DNA of 64,000 nt from Neorhizobium sp. UBA3556 (GTDB lineage Bacteria; Pseudomonadota; Alphaproteobacteria; Rhizobiales; Rhizobiaceae). The DNA lies in the NCBI GenBank assembly GCA_002376235.1, contig DFNX01000008.1, forward strand, positions 1 through 64,000, in the 5' to 3' direction. Made by a program: the position numbers and the translations under genes. A model generated the notes under the pieces. The model worked only from the letters and a program-made list of their open reading frames with translations, made no database searches and had not been told where the DNA came from. Shown piece by piece: positions 16,991 to 25,377 of the stretch. The stretch's first letter is position 1. The number at the start of each line of letters is the position of its first letter.

Positions 16991-18302
16991 AGCTCTGCTC
17001 GTCATCTTGCCGCTCTTGTTCATGGCAACGATCTGCCTGGTCCTCCCTGGCATTGAAAACTGGCTGGCAGCGTTCGGAAAATCGGAGCAGGCGAGGCTGA
17101 CGCTCGGGCGGATCGGTCTAGCGGCCCCCTATGCTCTGGCGGCTGCGTCGGGCGTCATTATGCTGTTTGCCGCACAAGGGTCGCGTGACATCAAAGTGAC
17201 CGGATGTGGCGTCGCCAGCGGCGCGCTCGGCGTTGTGGCCATCGCGATCATTCGCGAAGGAACGCGCCTCGCAAGTTTCGCCGGACAGCTGCCGGCGGGA
17301 CGGACGCTGCTGTCATATATCGACCCATCGACGGTGATAGGAAGCGGAGCAGCTATCGTCGCTGGAGCGTTCGCACTCAGGGTCGCCAGAAAGGGTAATG
17401 CCGCCTTTGCCCGGAGCGAGCCGAAGCGGATGCGCGGCAGGCGCGCTCTGCATGGCGAAGCCGACTGGATGAAGATGCCGGAGGCCGAGAAGCTGTTCTC
17501 AGAAGCCGGCGGGATGGTCATCGGCGAAAAATATCGAGTCGATCGTGACAGCGCTGCGGCTATGGCATTTCGATCTGGCGACGCCGCCACCTGGGGCGAT
17601 GGCGGCAAGTCGCCGCTGCTGTGTTTCGACGGCTCCTTCGGCTCATCGCACGGGATCGTCTTTGCCGGCTCCGGAGGCTACAAGACGACTTCCGTGACCG
17701 TACCAACGGCATTGAAGTGGGGTGGGACACTCGTCGTTCTCGATCCGTCGAATGAGGTCGCGCCGATGGTGAGTGGTCATCGGCGCGAGGCCGGCCGCCG
17801 CGTTGTCGTGCTTGACCCAAAGAGCCCGCAGTCGGGCTTCAATGTGCTCGACTGGATTGGCCGTCATGGTGGAACCAAGGAAGAGGATATTGCGGCCGTC
17901 GCCTCCTGGATCATGAGTGACAGCGGCCGCGCCACCGGCGTGCGCGACGACTTCTTCCGCGCCTCCGGCTTGCAACTGCTGACGGCGATGATCGCCGACG
18001 TTTGCCTGTCCGGGCACACAGCCGAGAAGGATCAGACGCTGCGGCAGGTCCGTGCCAACCTCTCGGAACCCGAGCCGAAACTGCGGGCGCGGCTCCAGGA
18101 GATCTACGACAATTCGGAATCGGATTTCGTGAAGGAAAACGTCGCCGCTTTCGTCAACATGGGGTCCGGATCGTCGTCATTGGCCGCACTTGGCGAAAAG
18201 CCGCCGAACGCGGTGACGCCAAGCCCAAGGCCGGAGGACAGCGCAGAGCTGCCGAACATGTCGAAGGTAAATGGGTCATTGCTCATGGGAGGGCTCCTTT
18301 GA
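16977..18302 (+). pseudogene. traG: TraG coupling protein, truncated and fused to foreign sequence
   Basis: The first 395 or so residues are a normal TraG/VirD4 coupling protein: N-terminal membrane helices, Walker A GSGGYKTTS at about 231-239, and the SEPEPKLRARLQEIYDNSESDFVKENVAAFVNM segment. There homology ends. The remaining 45 codons come from the complementary strand of the helicase/methylase gene remnant (18104-18286). Everything after that point, including the Walker B ATPase core (DEVARLG region) and the C-terminus of a roughly 640-residue TraG, is missing, so it cannot act as the DNA pump. Translation would still give a 441-residue chimera. Confidence 0.9.
18104..18286 (-). pseudogene. 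5' remnant of a large plasmid helicase/DNA-methylase gene
   Basis: Starting at ATG 18286 (preceded by AAAGGAG) the frame reads MSNDPFTFDMFGSSALSSGL and on to about residue 42 (SPSAANDDDPDP). I recognise this as the conserved start of the very large (about 1,700-residue) helicase plus methylase protein found between traG and DUF1419 genes on rhizobial plasmids. After residue 42 it runs into antisense traG and stops at 18104. Only this N-terminal stub survives. Identification is from memory of the family start; the junction itself is plain in the sequence. Confidence 0.75.
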
Positions 18303-18374
18303 AATGAAGGCGTGCGTAATCGTCCGGTCGACGTTCCGACCGGCGGCAGCACCGATTTGCGGGGATGGCCTGGC

Positions 18375-18983
18375 TCAGGCGGCCAAGGTGGAGGGGAGGT
18401 GGCGCAGATGCACCGGCAGCTTGGCGGCGATCTCGTCGTCGGTCAGGGTGTCGAGCAGTTTAAGGAAGCTTCCTTCCTTGCCGCCATAGAGCATGACCGT
18501 ACGACGGCCCTGCATAAACTTCGGCCAGCGGTCGCCGGCATAGCCGCGATACTCGGCGGCTGTGGTGCTCCAGATATGTTCGAGCCGTTCTTCGCGGCTC
18601 ATGGCCCGGACAGGGCGGCTCTCGCGCGCGACAATCGCCGAGCGCATTGCTTCCACGGAGTTAGGATCGGAGAGGTCGCAATATGCGTGGAAGTGACGGA
18701 CCGAACCGTCGATCAGGATGGCGTAGAAGACCGAGGTCACGGAGCCGGTCATGAATTCGCGCATGGCGAAGATTGGCCCACGCATCCAAAGCGGCGGCAG
18801 GATGTCGAGCATATAGCTATAGGAGTCTTCCTCGATCTCGAACCATTCGCCGGCATAGACACCGGTCTGGTCTCCATCGAAGCGGTTGGGGCGATCACGA
18901 TGCCGATCGAACATCCTGAACATGTCGGAGCGGTTTGCAACGCCTTGAAAGACTTTGCGGGGGAGGCTTTTGGAGGTCATCAT
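18375..18983 (-). CDS. DUF1419 domain protein
   Basis: A 202-residue soluble protein matching the DUF1419 family of rhizobial plasmids (VFQGVANRSDMFRMFDRHRDRPNRFDGDQTG, FAMREFMTGSVTSVFYA). The function is not known. It is regularly encoded beside the traG and large helicase gene, as it is here, on the same strand as the helicase stub and the upstream DUF3991/toprim gene, which it follows by 61 nt. It may therefore belong to an early-transferred leading-region operon. Confidence 0.82.
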   Translation of the reverse strand: MMTSKSLPRKVFQGVANRSDMFRMFDRHRDRPNRFDGDQTGVYAGEWFEIEEDSYSYMLDILPPLWMRGPIFAMREFMTGSVTSVFYAILIDGSVRHFHAYCDLSDPNSVEAMRSAIVARESRPVRAMSREERLEHIWSTTAAEYRGYAGDRWPKFMQGRRTVMLYGGKEGSFLKLLDTLTDDEIAAKLPVHLRHLPSTLAA

Positions 18984-19044
18984 CTTGATCCTTTTTGGGT
19001 TCGGACCTGAGACGGCAGCACTCGTTACAACCTCACCGTTCTCT

Positions 19045-20082
19045 TCAGTCCTTCATGACCCCTCCCGAACGGCCGGCCTCGTGTCCGGGCGGGTCAAGGG
19101 CCGGCTCTTGCCGGGCGAAGCTTCCCTTGATGCGGCCGGCGCGCATGCGGCAGGCCTCATTTCGCTTCCCCTCCCTCCTTTCTCGTTTTTCCCTTTCTCT
19201 TTTCTGGAGAACCGCGTTCCAATCGTCAGCCGGCGGACGGAGACGCTGCCAATCGCAGCCGGACTTTTCCGCGATCGCGCGCAGCCGTTCCGCATAGGCA
19301 TCGCCTTGGGAATTGGCGTCGGTGGCGGCGTCAAGACTGGATCCCCGGCGGGCCGCCAACGCGGCGAGGGCGGTGTCTGTCGTTGGAGACCATCCTCCAC
19401 CGGTGCTGATGTAGAGCGTCTGCTCGCGTGGCCCTTCGAGCGCCGCGAGGCTCATCGCATCGATCGCTGCCTCGGTAATGCAGAGCCGGGGGGCATCGGC
19501 TGGTCCAAGCCTGAACAGGATCTTCGACCCACCGCTCGAGTAGCCGCGCCACTCCGGACCACGTTCTTCCCAGCCGACGACAGCGCCAGCGTTGTCAACA
19601 TGCGCCGCCCACATGCTGCCGAATGGCCCTTCGCGGAGGACGCCCTCCAGGACCGCCAGCCTGACAATGGCGGCCGGGATGCAGCGTGACCAACACAGAT
19701 ATTTCCAAGCACCGGATCCAGGAGATGGCGTCCGCTTTTCTTGCCATCGGTCGCCAATGTCCCTGATCGGAGGGGCGGCACGAGGCGACCGCCATTCTGG
19801 CCGTGAGAGTTGATAGCCAACAAGCGATGCGACTGATTCCGCTGCGATTGGAAAGGTGACCTTATCGACAAACATCGCAAGGCCGAAAATATCGCCCTTC
19901 TCATCACTGAGCGGATCGAACCAACCGCGTCCACCATGCGTTACGATGACGATATCGCTGCCATTGCGATATTTGATCGCACGGCGCGAACTTTCTTTCA
20001 CGTCCATTTCGAAGCCGGCTTTCTCAAGCACGGCCTCACAATTGACCTTGGCGCGGAGCTCTTCCAATTCTTCTCTCTTCAT
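19045..20082 (-). CDS. DUF3991 and toprim domain protein
   Basis: From ATG 20082 it has 345 residues: N-terminal DUF3991 (RAIKYRNGSDIVIVTHGGRGWFDPLSDEKGDIFGLAM), then a toprim-like domain with LCITEAAIDAMSLAAL as the glutamate motif and ATDANSQGDAYAERL as the acidic DxD-like motif. Such primase-like proteins are found on mobile plasmids, where they may prime or protect incoming single strands; the exact role is unknown. The C-terminus is Arg/Glu-rich. A tra-box palindrome lies 103 nt upstream, hinting at control by TraR. Confidence 0.82.
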   Translation of the reverse strand: MKREELEELRAKVNCEAVLEKAGFEMDVKESSRRAIKYRNGSDIVIVTHGGRGWFDPLSDEKGDIFGLAMFVDKVTFPIAAESVASLVGYQLSRPEWRSPRAAPPIRDIGDRWQEKRTPSPGSGAWKYLCWSRCIPAAIVRLAVLEGVLREGPFGSMWAAHVDNAGAVVGWEERGPEWRGYSSGGSKILFRLGPADAPRLCITEAAIDAMSLAALEGPREQTLYISTGGGWSPTTDTALAALAARRGSSLDAATDANSQGDAYAERLRAIAEKSGCDWQRLRPPADDWNAVLQKREREKRERREGKRNEACRMRAGRIKGSFARQEPALDPPGHEAGRSGGVMKD

Positions 20083-20184
20083 TCTTTTTTCGGTCGCGAC
20101 GCGACCGTCCCTTTTTCTTCCCGCACATTGCGGGCACAGCATCGCCCGCCGCGAAGAGCGGAGGGGGCAAGGGCACGGCGATCA

Positions 20185-20202
20185 AGGTGCAAATTTGCAC
20201 CG
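20185..20202. promoter_or_regulatory. Second tra-box-like palindrome
   Basis: AGGTGCAAATTTGCACCG shares 17 of 18 bases with the dyad at 16420-16437; the inner 16 bases form a perfect palindrome. It lies between the DUF3991/toprim gene (start 20082) and the small acidic gene (stop 20261). It is the best candidate for TraR activation of the DUF3991-DUF1419 transcript. Confidence 0.65.
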
Positions 20203-20260
20203 GCCGTGGCGGAGCTTCCCTTGCGGCCGACAGAACGCCAGCGGCAGAAGCATGCGGGTC

Positions 20261-20437
20261 TCAGTGAGACCCGCGAGGGAAGTATTCATGCACGATCTCC
20301 AGATCGTCTTCGTCATCGAGTTCGTCGGACGGCAGGACGCCGAATTCGTTTCCGGATTTGAAGAGAGTGACGGGGACCATCAGGTCGTTGCAGAGGTGGA
20401 AGGCGTGAGACTGAGCGAGGGAAAGATCATGTGCCAT
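20261..20437 (-). CDS. Small acidic conserved plasmid protein, function unknown
   Basis: A 58-residue protein (MAHDLSLAQSHAFHLCNDLM, then an acidic SDELDDEDDLEIVHEYF end). ATG 20437 is preferred over 20452 because GGAG sits 8 nt before it. It resembles a short unnamed protein I associate with the DUF3991/DUF1419 cluster of rhizobial plasmids. It lies on the same strand, upstream of the toprim gene. No motif gives a function; the strong negative charge would fit a DNA mimic, but that is a guess. Confidence 0.6.
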   Translation of the reverse strand: MAHDLSLAQSHAFHLCNDLMVPVTLFKSGNEFGVLPSDELDDEDDLEIVHEYFPRGSH

Positions 20438-20452
20438 GTTCGAGTGCTCCAT

Positions 20453-20858
20453 CGGAAGCGGGCCAATTCCCGCTGATGGCTCCTCAAAGGAACAGGGACG
20501 GTCGCGATCACCGCAAAGACGAAGGCGGAGCGGCGGCAGCTTGCTAGCCGACCCCTTGAGGGTTGATCGACGGAGATCCGGGCTTGGTCCAGGACGCCAT
20601 CACATCAAGCGGGATCGGGTAGCTTCTGTGCCGCACCGGTTGGTGCTTGATCGCCCGCCCTCTGTTGTAGCCGTCTCGCATTTGACAATGATCAAAGCGG
20701 CGAACCGGGGCTCGGAAAACAGGAATTAATCAAGTAAATCAACTAGCTGGAAAAAATCACATAGTAACAATTATGGAACTACGGGCAGCATCGCCCGTTC
20801 TTTGAACCGACTTCGGGCACGCGCGTTGTGTGTGATGCCAATCGAAGACACGAACCTC
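20453..20858. other. Non-coding gap between the conjugation block and the metabolic block
   Basis: About 400 nt without a credible gene. The last 120 nt (about 20700-20800) are clearly AT-richer than the surroundings and may hold the promoter of the following SDR gene. No inverted repeat, att-like repeat or mobile-element end was recognised. Confidence 0.4.
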
Positions 20859-21551
20859 ATGTCATCACTCCAGGATGGTTTCCGGGCCGTCGTCCTTGGC
20901 GCGAGTGGCGGTGTGGGTCGAGCTATCTGCGACGATCTAAAAATATCGGCCAAGCTCGGTAAATTGATTGAACTTTCACGCAGCCAGGATGGCTTCGATC
21001 TCCTGGATGAGGCGAGCATTGCGGAGCATGCTCGTTCACTCTCTGAAGAACCAATCCATCTCCTCATCTGCGCCACGGGGATACTGACGATCGAAGGCAC
21101 GCCGCCGGAGAAGGCTTTGCGCCAGCTCGACCCCGACGTCATGCTTGCGCAATTTCGGACCAACGCAATCGGCCCTGCCTTGGTAGCCAAGCATTTCCTG
21201 CCCCTGCTCGACCGAAACGCCCGGTCGATCGCTGCTTTCCTGTCCGCCCGCGTGGGCTCCATCGGCGACAACCGTCTAGGCGGCTGGATTTCTTACCGCG
21301 CGTCGAAGGCGGCGTTGAACCAGGTGGTCCGGACGGCGTCGATCGAACTCGCACGCACCCATCCCAGTTCGGTCGTCGTCGCTATCCATCCCGGCACCGT
21401 CCGCACTGCGCTGTCGGAACCTTACTCCGCCAATCATCCGACCGTTAGCGTGGATGAAGCAGCCGCAAACATCCTTTGCGCGCTCGACGATCTAGACAGT
21501 TCACGCACCGGCAGCTTCGTCGCTTACGACGGCTCGGAAATCCCATGGTGA
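20859..21551 (+). CDS. SDR-family oxidoreductase (C-factor/CsgA-like)
   Basis: A 230-residue classical short-chain dehydrogenase from ATG 20859: cofactor motif GASGGVG at the N-terminus, LICATGIL in the NNAG position and catalytic YRASKAALNQ near residue 148. The pattern (LSARVGSIGDNRLGGWISYRASKAAL, VVVAIHPGTVRTALSEPY) is that of the CsgA/C-factor-like SDRs. Upstream in-frame ATGs at 20802 and 20835 lack ribosome sites. The substrate is unknown. It is convergent with the CurA-type reductase. Confidence 0.85.
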   Translation: MSSLQDGFRAVVLGASGGVGRAICDDLKISAKLGKLIELSRSQDGFDLLDEASIAEHARSLSEEPIHLLICATGILTIEGTPPEKALRQLDPDVMLAQFRTNAIGPALVAKHFLPLLDRNARSIAAFLSARVGSIGDNRLGGWISYRASKAALNQVVRTASIELARTHPSSVVVAIHPGTVRTALSEPYSANHPTVSVDEAAANILCALDDLDSSRTGSFVAYDGSEIPW

Positions 21552-21596
21552 CAGCCAGGCCGCGGCTCTTCGAAGGGAAACGCAGCCGCCGCCGGG

Positions 21597-22607
21597 TTAG
21601 GCAACCTTGACGACAAGCTTGCCGAAATTCTTGCCCGTCAGCATTCCGATAAACGCCTCGGGTGCATTCAAAAGGCCATCAACGACATCTTCTCGGTAGC
21701 GGATTTCGCCCGAGGCGACCCGAGGGCCAATCTCCGCAAGGAACTCGTCGAAGTGTTCAGCGAACTCTGTCTGGATGAAGCCGCGGACAAGCAGGCTTCG
21801 CCGCAGGATCGTCGACATGGTTGGTGGCAAGCGGTCGGTGTCTGCCGCCCCTTCTCCATTGTAGTGGGCGACGAGACCGCAGACCGGCACGCGTCCATAG
21901 AGGTTTAAGAGAGGAAGCACCGCGTCCCAGACATGTCCGCCGACATTCTCGAAATAGACGTCGATACCGTCCGGGCATTCGGCCTGCAGATCCGACGCAA
22001 GGCCGGCTGAGCGATGGTCGAGGGCCGCATCGAAATTGAGTTCATCCTTGACGAACGCACATTTCTCCGGGCCGCCGGCGATCCCGACCGCTCTCGCGCC
22101 AGCGAGCTTCGCAAGCTGCCCGACCATCGACCCTACCGGCCCCGAAGCCGCTGCGACGGCGACTGTCTCACCCGCCTTGGGCTTGCCAATGAATCTCAGC
22201 CCGCTCCAGGCTGTGAAACCGGGCATGCCCAAAACGCCGAGAGCAGTCGAGATCGGAGCGCCATGGGTGTCGATCAACCGCAACTTGTCCCCATTGATGA
22301 CGGAATGCGAGCACCAGCCGGTCCTTCCCCGGACAAGGTCTCCCGGGGCAAAACCGGGGTGCCGGGATTTCAGGACCTCGGCGACCGTTTCACCCTCCAT
22401 CAGGCCGCCAACCGGTACGGGCTCGGCGTAGGATTTCGCATCGCTCATCCGGCCTCGCATGTACGGATCGAGCGACAAGTAGAGAACCTTCAAGGTGACC
22501 TCGCCTTCGGCTGCATCGGGTAGTTCGACAGTTTCTGTCCTGAAATTGTCCAGCGTCGGTGTGCCTGAAGGCCTGCTTGCGAGGAGGATCCGGGTGGCCT
22601 GAGTCAT
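21597..22607 (-). CDS. NADP-dependent oxidoreductase of the CurA/YncB (medium-chain, zinc-free) family
   Basis: 336 residues from ATG 22607, which follows GGAGAG. It matches prostaglandin/alkenal reductase-like MDRs: ILLASRPSGTPTLDNF at the start, LSLDPYMRGRM, the cofactor loop VAAASGPVGSMVGQLAK, and DVYFENVGGHVWDAVLPLLN. No zinc ligands are present, as expected for this branch. Members reduce double bonds of enones such as curcumin or 2-alkenals with NADPH. The longer open frame up to 22664 lacks a better ribosome site. Confidence 0.9.
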   Translation of the reverse strand: MTQATRILLASRPSGTPTLDNFRTETVELPDAAEGEVTLKVLYLSLDPYMRGRMSDAKSYAEPVPVGGLMEGETVAEVLKSRHPGFAPGDLVRGRTGWCSHSVINGDKLRLIDTHGAPISTALGVLGMPGFTAWSGLRFIGKPKAGETVAVAAASGPVGSMVGQLAKLAGARAVGIAGGPEKCAFVKDELNFDAALDHRSAGLASDLQAECPDGIDVYFENVGGHVWDAVLPLLNLYGRVPVCGLVAHYNGEGAADTDRLPPTMSTILRRSLLVRGFIQTEFAEHFDEFLAEIGPRVASGEIRYREDVVDGLLNAPEAFIGMLTGKNFGKLVVKVA

Positions 22608-22927
22608 GAGAAGCTCTCCATTCATGTGAGAGCTCTGATTTAGCGGTTGCATTTTGCTTTCCAAGGTCGTGCGACACTGCTGCCTGACGTCGTGGTCTTC
22701 TCTTGCAGAAACATCTGCGCGAGGGACGTGATGTTTCTATCATCGTTCCCGCTTCGGCCGAGGCGACTGCGAAATTATTGGGGCCAACTGACTTCTTAGG
22801 ACGGGAAATCTTCGCCCATATTCACTCTGCTTTACCCTCTACATGCCGCAGGCAACACAACCAATTGAACCACCTGCCCGCGGCCGCGTTATCCCGGTAC
22901 CCGCGCTTGATTCGAGCAGGAGACATC

Positions 22928-23179
22928 ATGGGCAAGAAGCTTTCCCGCGTTTACGAAGCTCTCATCCAGGGTGCCGGTAAAGGCCTCTCCGGTCGTGATC
23001 TTTATACCTACATCGTCAGCGAGTGTCCGGCTTCGTCGGACAAGCGCATTTGCCGGGCATCGATGCTTGCCATGGCGGACGGTCGAATCGTTGACCGGGC
23101 GCGGCTGGAAGCGATCTACTCGATCGCTGTCGATCAATGTATTCGAGCTGGTCCGAAAACATGGCGGGTCAACATTTAG
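22928..23179 (+). CDS. Small conserved rhizobial protein, unknown function
   Basis: An 83-residue protein from ATG 22928 with GGAG at the right distance; the longer frame from 22703 is not supported. The sequence (MGKKLSRVYEALIQGAGKGL, then LYTYIVSECPASSDKRICRASMLAMADGRI) resembles a short helical protein common in Rhizobium genomes, where paralogs are often given only as hypothetical. No membrane segment or catalytic motif. It may be co-transcribed with the 23269 gene 89 nt downstream. Confidence 0.6.
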   Translation: MGKKLSRVYEALIQGAGKGLSGRDLYTYIVSECPASSDKRICRASMLAMADGRIVDRARLEAIYSIAVDQCIRAGPKTWRVNI

Positions 23180-23268
23180 ATCCGCCAGACCCCAGTGGTA
23201 CATCATGTTCATATCTGCGGCCGGGCACCTGTTGATGTGCTCGTCGATCGGCACCAAATACGGCTGGA

Positions 23269-23892
23269 ATGGCTAATAAACCTGACAACAACGACGACAA
23301 CGAGCTGATCCGAACCTGGTCCCTGCCGAGCACGGCAACCATGGGATCTGCGGTGCGTGCTAAAGGCATTGTGCAGGAGATCAATGCCCACCTCCCCGCA
23401 CCCGTTCGAAAAGCGGTGCAATACGATATCTCGGCCGTGACCCTGACGATGTCGGATAGTTCTCGATCGGCTTTCCGTGCGGCCGTCCCCATCATCACCG
23501 AGGTACTCGCAAACGCGGCCACCTTGCCCGTCATACCAAGGGAGATCGAGGACATCCTGGCGATTACCAGCACCGAGCGGCGGCGGTGGCTTGAAGACGG
23601 TCGCCTTCCGAGCGCCGGGACCCGGACGGTTCGGTTGCGCGGACGCGCCAAGGAAATCACGTTCCACGTCTTCGAGCCGCAGATCGTCGTGGAGGTCCTC
23701 AACAGCGGCAGCGTCGACGAATGGCGCGAGTACGACAAGGAGGCCGCCGCAGAGAACCGGCGGCGTGCGGCCTACAAGCGCAAACTTACCAGGACATTGG
23801 CTAAGCAGGAGAAAGCGAAGAGCTTGCCATCCGAAGAGGGCGCCCCGCTGGACGGATGGGCAGAGTTCGGCGCTGATGGTCTTCTGCGCTGA
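23269..23892 (+). CDS. Hypothetical protein, 207 residues
   Basis: I do not recognise this family. The sequence is hydrophilic, with a central stretch (IPREIEDILAITSTERRRWLEDGRLPSAGTRTVRLRGRAKEITFHVF) reminiscent of a MerR/excisionase-like helix-turn-helix in which a tip residue run reads GRLP, followed by a Lys/Arg-rich helix (ENRRRAAYKRKLTRTLAKQEK). It might bind DNA; confidence in that is low. The codon use and GC content are like the neighbours. Confidence 0.6.
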   Translation: MANKPDNNDDNELIRTWSLPSTATMGSAVRAKGIVQEINAHLPAPVRKAVQYDISAVTLTMSDSSRSAFRAAVPIITEVLANAATLPVIPREIEDILAITSTERRRWLEDGRLPSAGTRTVRLRGRAKEITFHVFEPQIVVEVLNSGSVDEWREYDKEAAAENRRRAAYKRKLTRTLAKQEKAKSLPSEEGAPLDGWAEFGADGLLR

Positions 23893-23965
23893 AACGGAGG
23901 CGCTTTTCGACTTGAGTATGCTACACCCTCCGTATTCAACGCTTTGACCATAGAGACACCGGTTC

Positions 23966-25060
23966 CTATTGCGCCAGCAGCGAACCTCCCAACCGGAAGG
24001 GAGCTGAGACGGCGCCCCCTACCCCGTTCAGCACGAGAGCTCCGGTTCCTGCCACAGGGTTGTTGAACCCCTGGCGAAGCTGAGGATAGACAGCTGCAAG
24101 CGAAGCGAACCGGTCGTGGTTGGTGCCGTTCAGCGATGGCACGGTGGAGATATCCACGATATCGAGATTTTCTTTCAAGGCGAGTTCGCGCGTCCTTGGA
24201 TCGTCGATATCCAGTGACCCAGCGGTCGCTGCGGAGCCCGCCAACCTCTTGGACAAGGCGAGTGCAATGTCATCTTTGGATGCAAGGACAACGATCGGCT
24301 TCGCCAACCTGTCGGTGACCGAGAGCTGCTTGCGAAGCAGGTCGATATCTATGTCAGGTGCCGCGAGAACAAGCTGGTCGATGGACCGGACAACGTCTCG
24401 CTTGCCCATCAATGAGAGTTGCCTGACGGCTTCGACTGCCAGCCATGCTCCCATACTGTGGGCAAGGATCGTCGGGCGCACTCCGTTTTGCGATAGCTCG
24501 GCGAGAACCGTTGCCAGGTCGTCACGAGCGAAGGCAGCCGAATCCTTGTCTGCGACGTATCCGGTGACCTCTGCCTGGGATGGCCAGTCAAACAGAACGG
24601 CGCGGTCCGGCACCTTGGAGTCGGCAGCCATCTGCGCAAGCCTGAAGAGTGCCTCCTGGTGGCTATAATTGTAGCCGTGGACAAAGATACCCGCGCGACC
24701 ATAAGCGTGGGACTTCGGCTGACCTCGGGCCAGGATACCAAACTCCTGCGCCGTCAGCTCGCGGCGCCCGACGACCGCGAAGGAGACCTTGGGATCGGGT
24801 CTTGCAGTCGGCCACTCGATCTTCGACGGACGATGCCCCGGAGGGATCGAAATGGTGACCTCGGAATAGTGCAGCCGATCTCCTCTGCCAGTGGTATAAG
24901 CGCCAGCCTTGCCCGTGTCCGGAACGCGATTGGTCGCAACCAGGATTTCGACCGTGTGTGCACGAGGCGCGGCTATCACAACGGCCAGTGTATCGGGACC
25001 GGGCCGTGCGCATGATGAAAGTATCACCGCGATGAGGAGAATTATATGGAAGTGGCGCAA
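23966..25060 (-). CDS. DUF900 alpha/beta-hydrolase lipoprotein
   Basis: 364 residues. The N-terminus (MRHFHIILLIAVILSSC) is a lipoprotein signal with the cysteine at residue 17. The body is a DUF900-type hydrolase: VEILVATNR near the start, GIFVHGYNYSHQEALFR, the nucleophile elbow LAHSMGAW and late acid/histidine segments (TVPSLNGTNHDRF). It should be an envelope-anchored serine esterase of unknown substrate. It is monocistronic, convergent with the 23269 gene. Confidence 0.87.
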   Translation of the reverse strand: MRHFHIILLIAVILSSCARPGPDTLAVVIAAPRAHTVEILVATNRVPDTGKAGAYTTGRGDRLHYSEVTISIPPGHRPSKIEWPTARPDPKVSFAVVGRRELTAQEFGILARGQPKSHAYGRAGIFVHGYNYSHQEALFRLAQMAADSKVPDRAVLFDWPSQAEVTGYVADKDSAAFARDDLATVLAELSQNGVRPTILAHSMGAWLAVEAVRQLSLMGKRDVVRSIDQLVLAAPDIDIDLLRKQLSVTDRLAKPIVVLASKDDIALALSKRLAGSAATAGSLDIDDPRTRELALKENLDIVDISTVPSLNGTNHDRFASLAAVYPQLRQGFNNPVAGTGALVLNGVGGAVSAPFRLGGSLLAQ

Positions 25061-25377
25061 TGAGGGGCACTCTCGGATTCTAACGACAGAAACCTAGTCT
25101 CAATCAGAAACGGGGCCAGTGATCTTTGACGACCTGCTCGCCATTATCATCTCGTGTTGCGGAGGTGCAACGACGCGCCTCACCCATCTTTGATCCGCGG
25201 AGGCAGCACGGGGATCACGTATAGCCGCGAAGAATTCTCGGCGGTTGACTGTTTGGCACCGCATCCCGCGACCGCTCTCGTCCCCTAGCGGCCACAAGGT
25301 GGCGATTGATCAGGACGCCTGCTGTCGACGGCGTCCTGATGTTGGTGTGCGAGCTCACCGGATATTGAGCGGCCAGT
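25061..25377. other. Gap with an 11-bp stem-loop
   Basis: Some 317 nt with no convincing gene; a 65-codon frame at 25100-25297 is judged spurious. The one structure is a perfect inverted repeat ATCAGGACGCC/GGCGTCCTGAT at 25309-25340 (10-nt loop), 38 nt past the stop of the NmrA gene. It could be that gene's terminator, though no T run follows. Confidence 0.45.
25309..25340 (-). terminator. Possible terminator hairpin of the NmrA gene
   Basis: Perfect 11-bp arms with a 10-nt loop, placed just downstream of the 25378 stop codon. It lacks the T tract of a classical intrinsic terminator, so a role as an RNA-stabilising 3' hairpin is equally likely. Confidence 0.4.

Noticed and set aside
18312..19010. 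A 232-codon open frame on the plus strand
   Set aside because: Antisense shadow of the DUF1419 gene; high Asp/His/Gly content typical of complementary-strand frames.
25100..25297. A 65-codon minus-strand frame
   Set aside because: No family pattern, poor composition (many Arg, Ser, Met) and no ribosome site.
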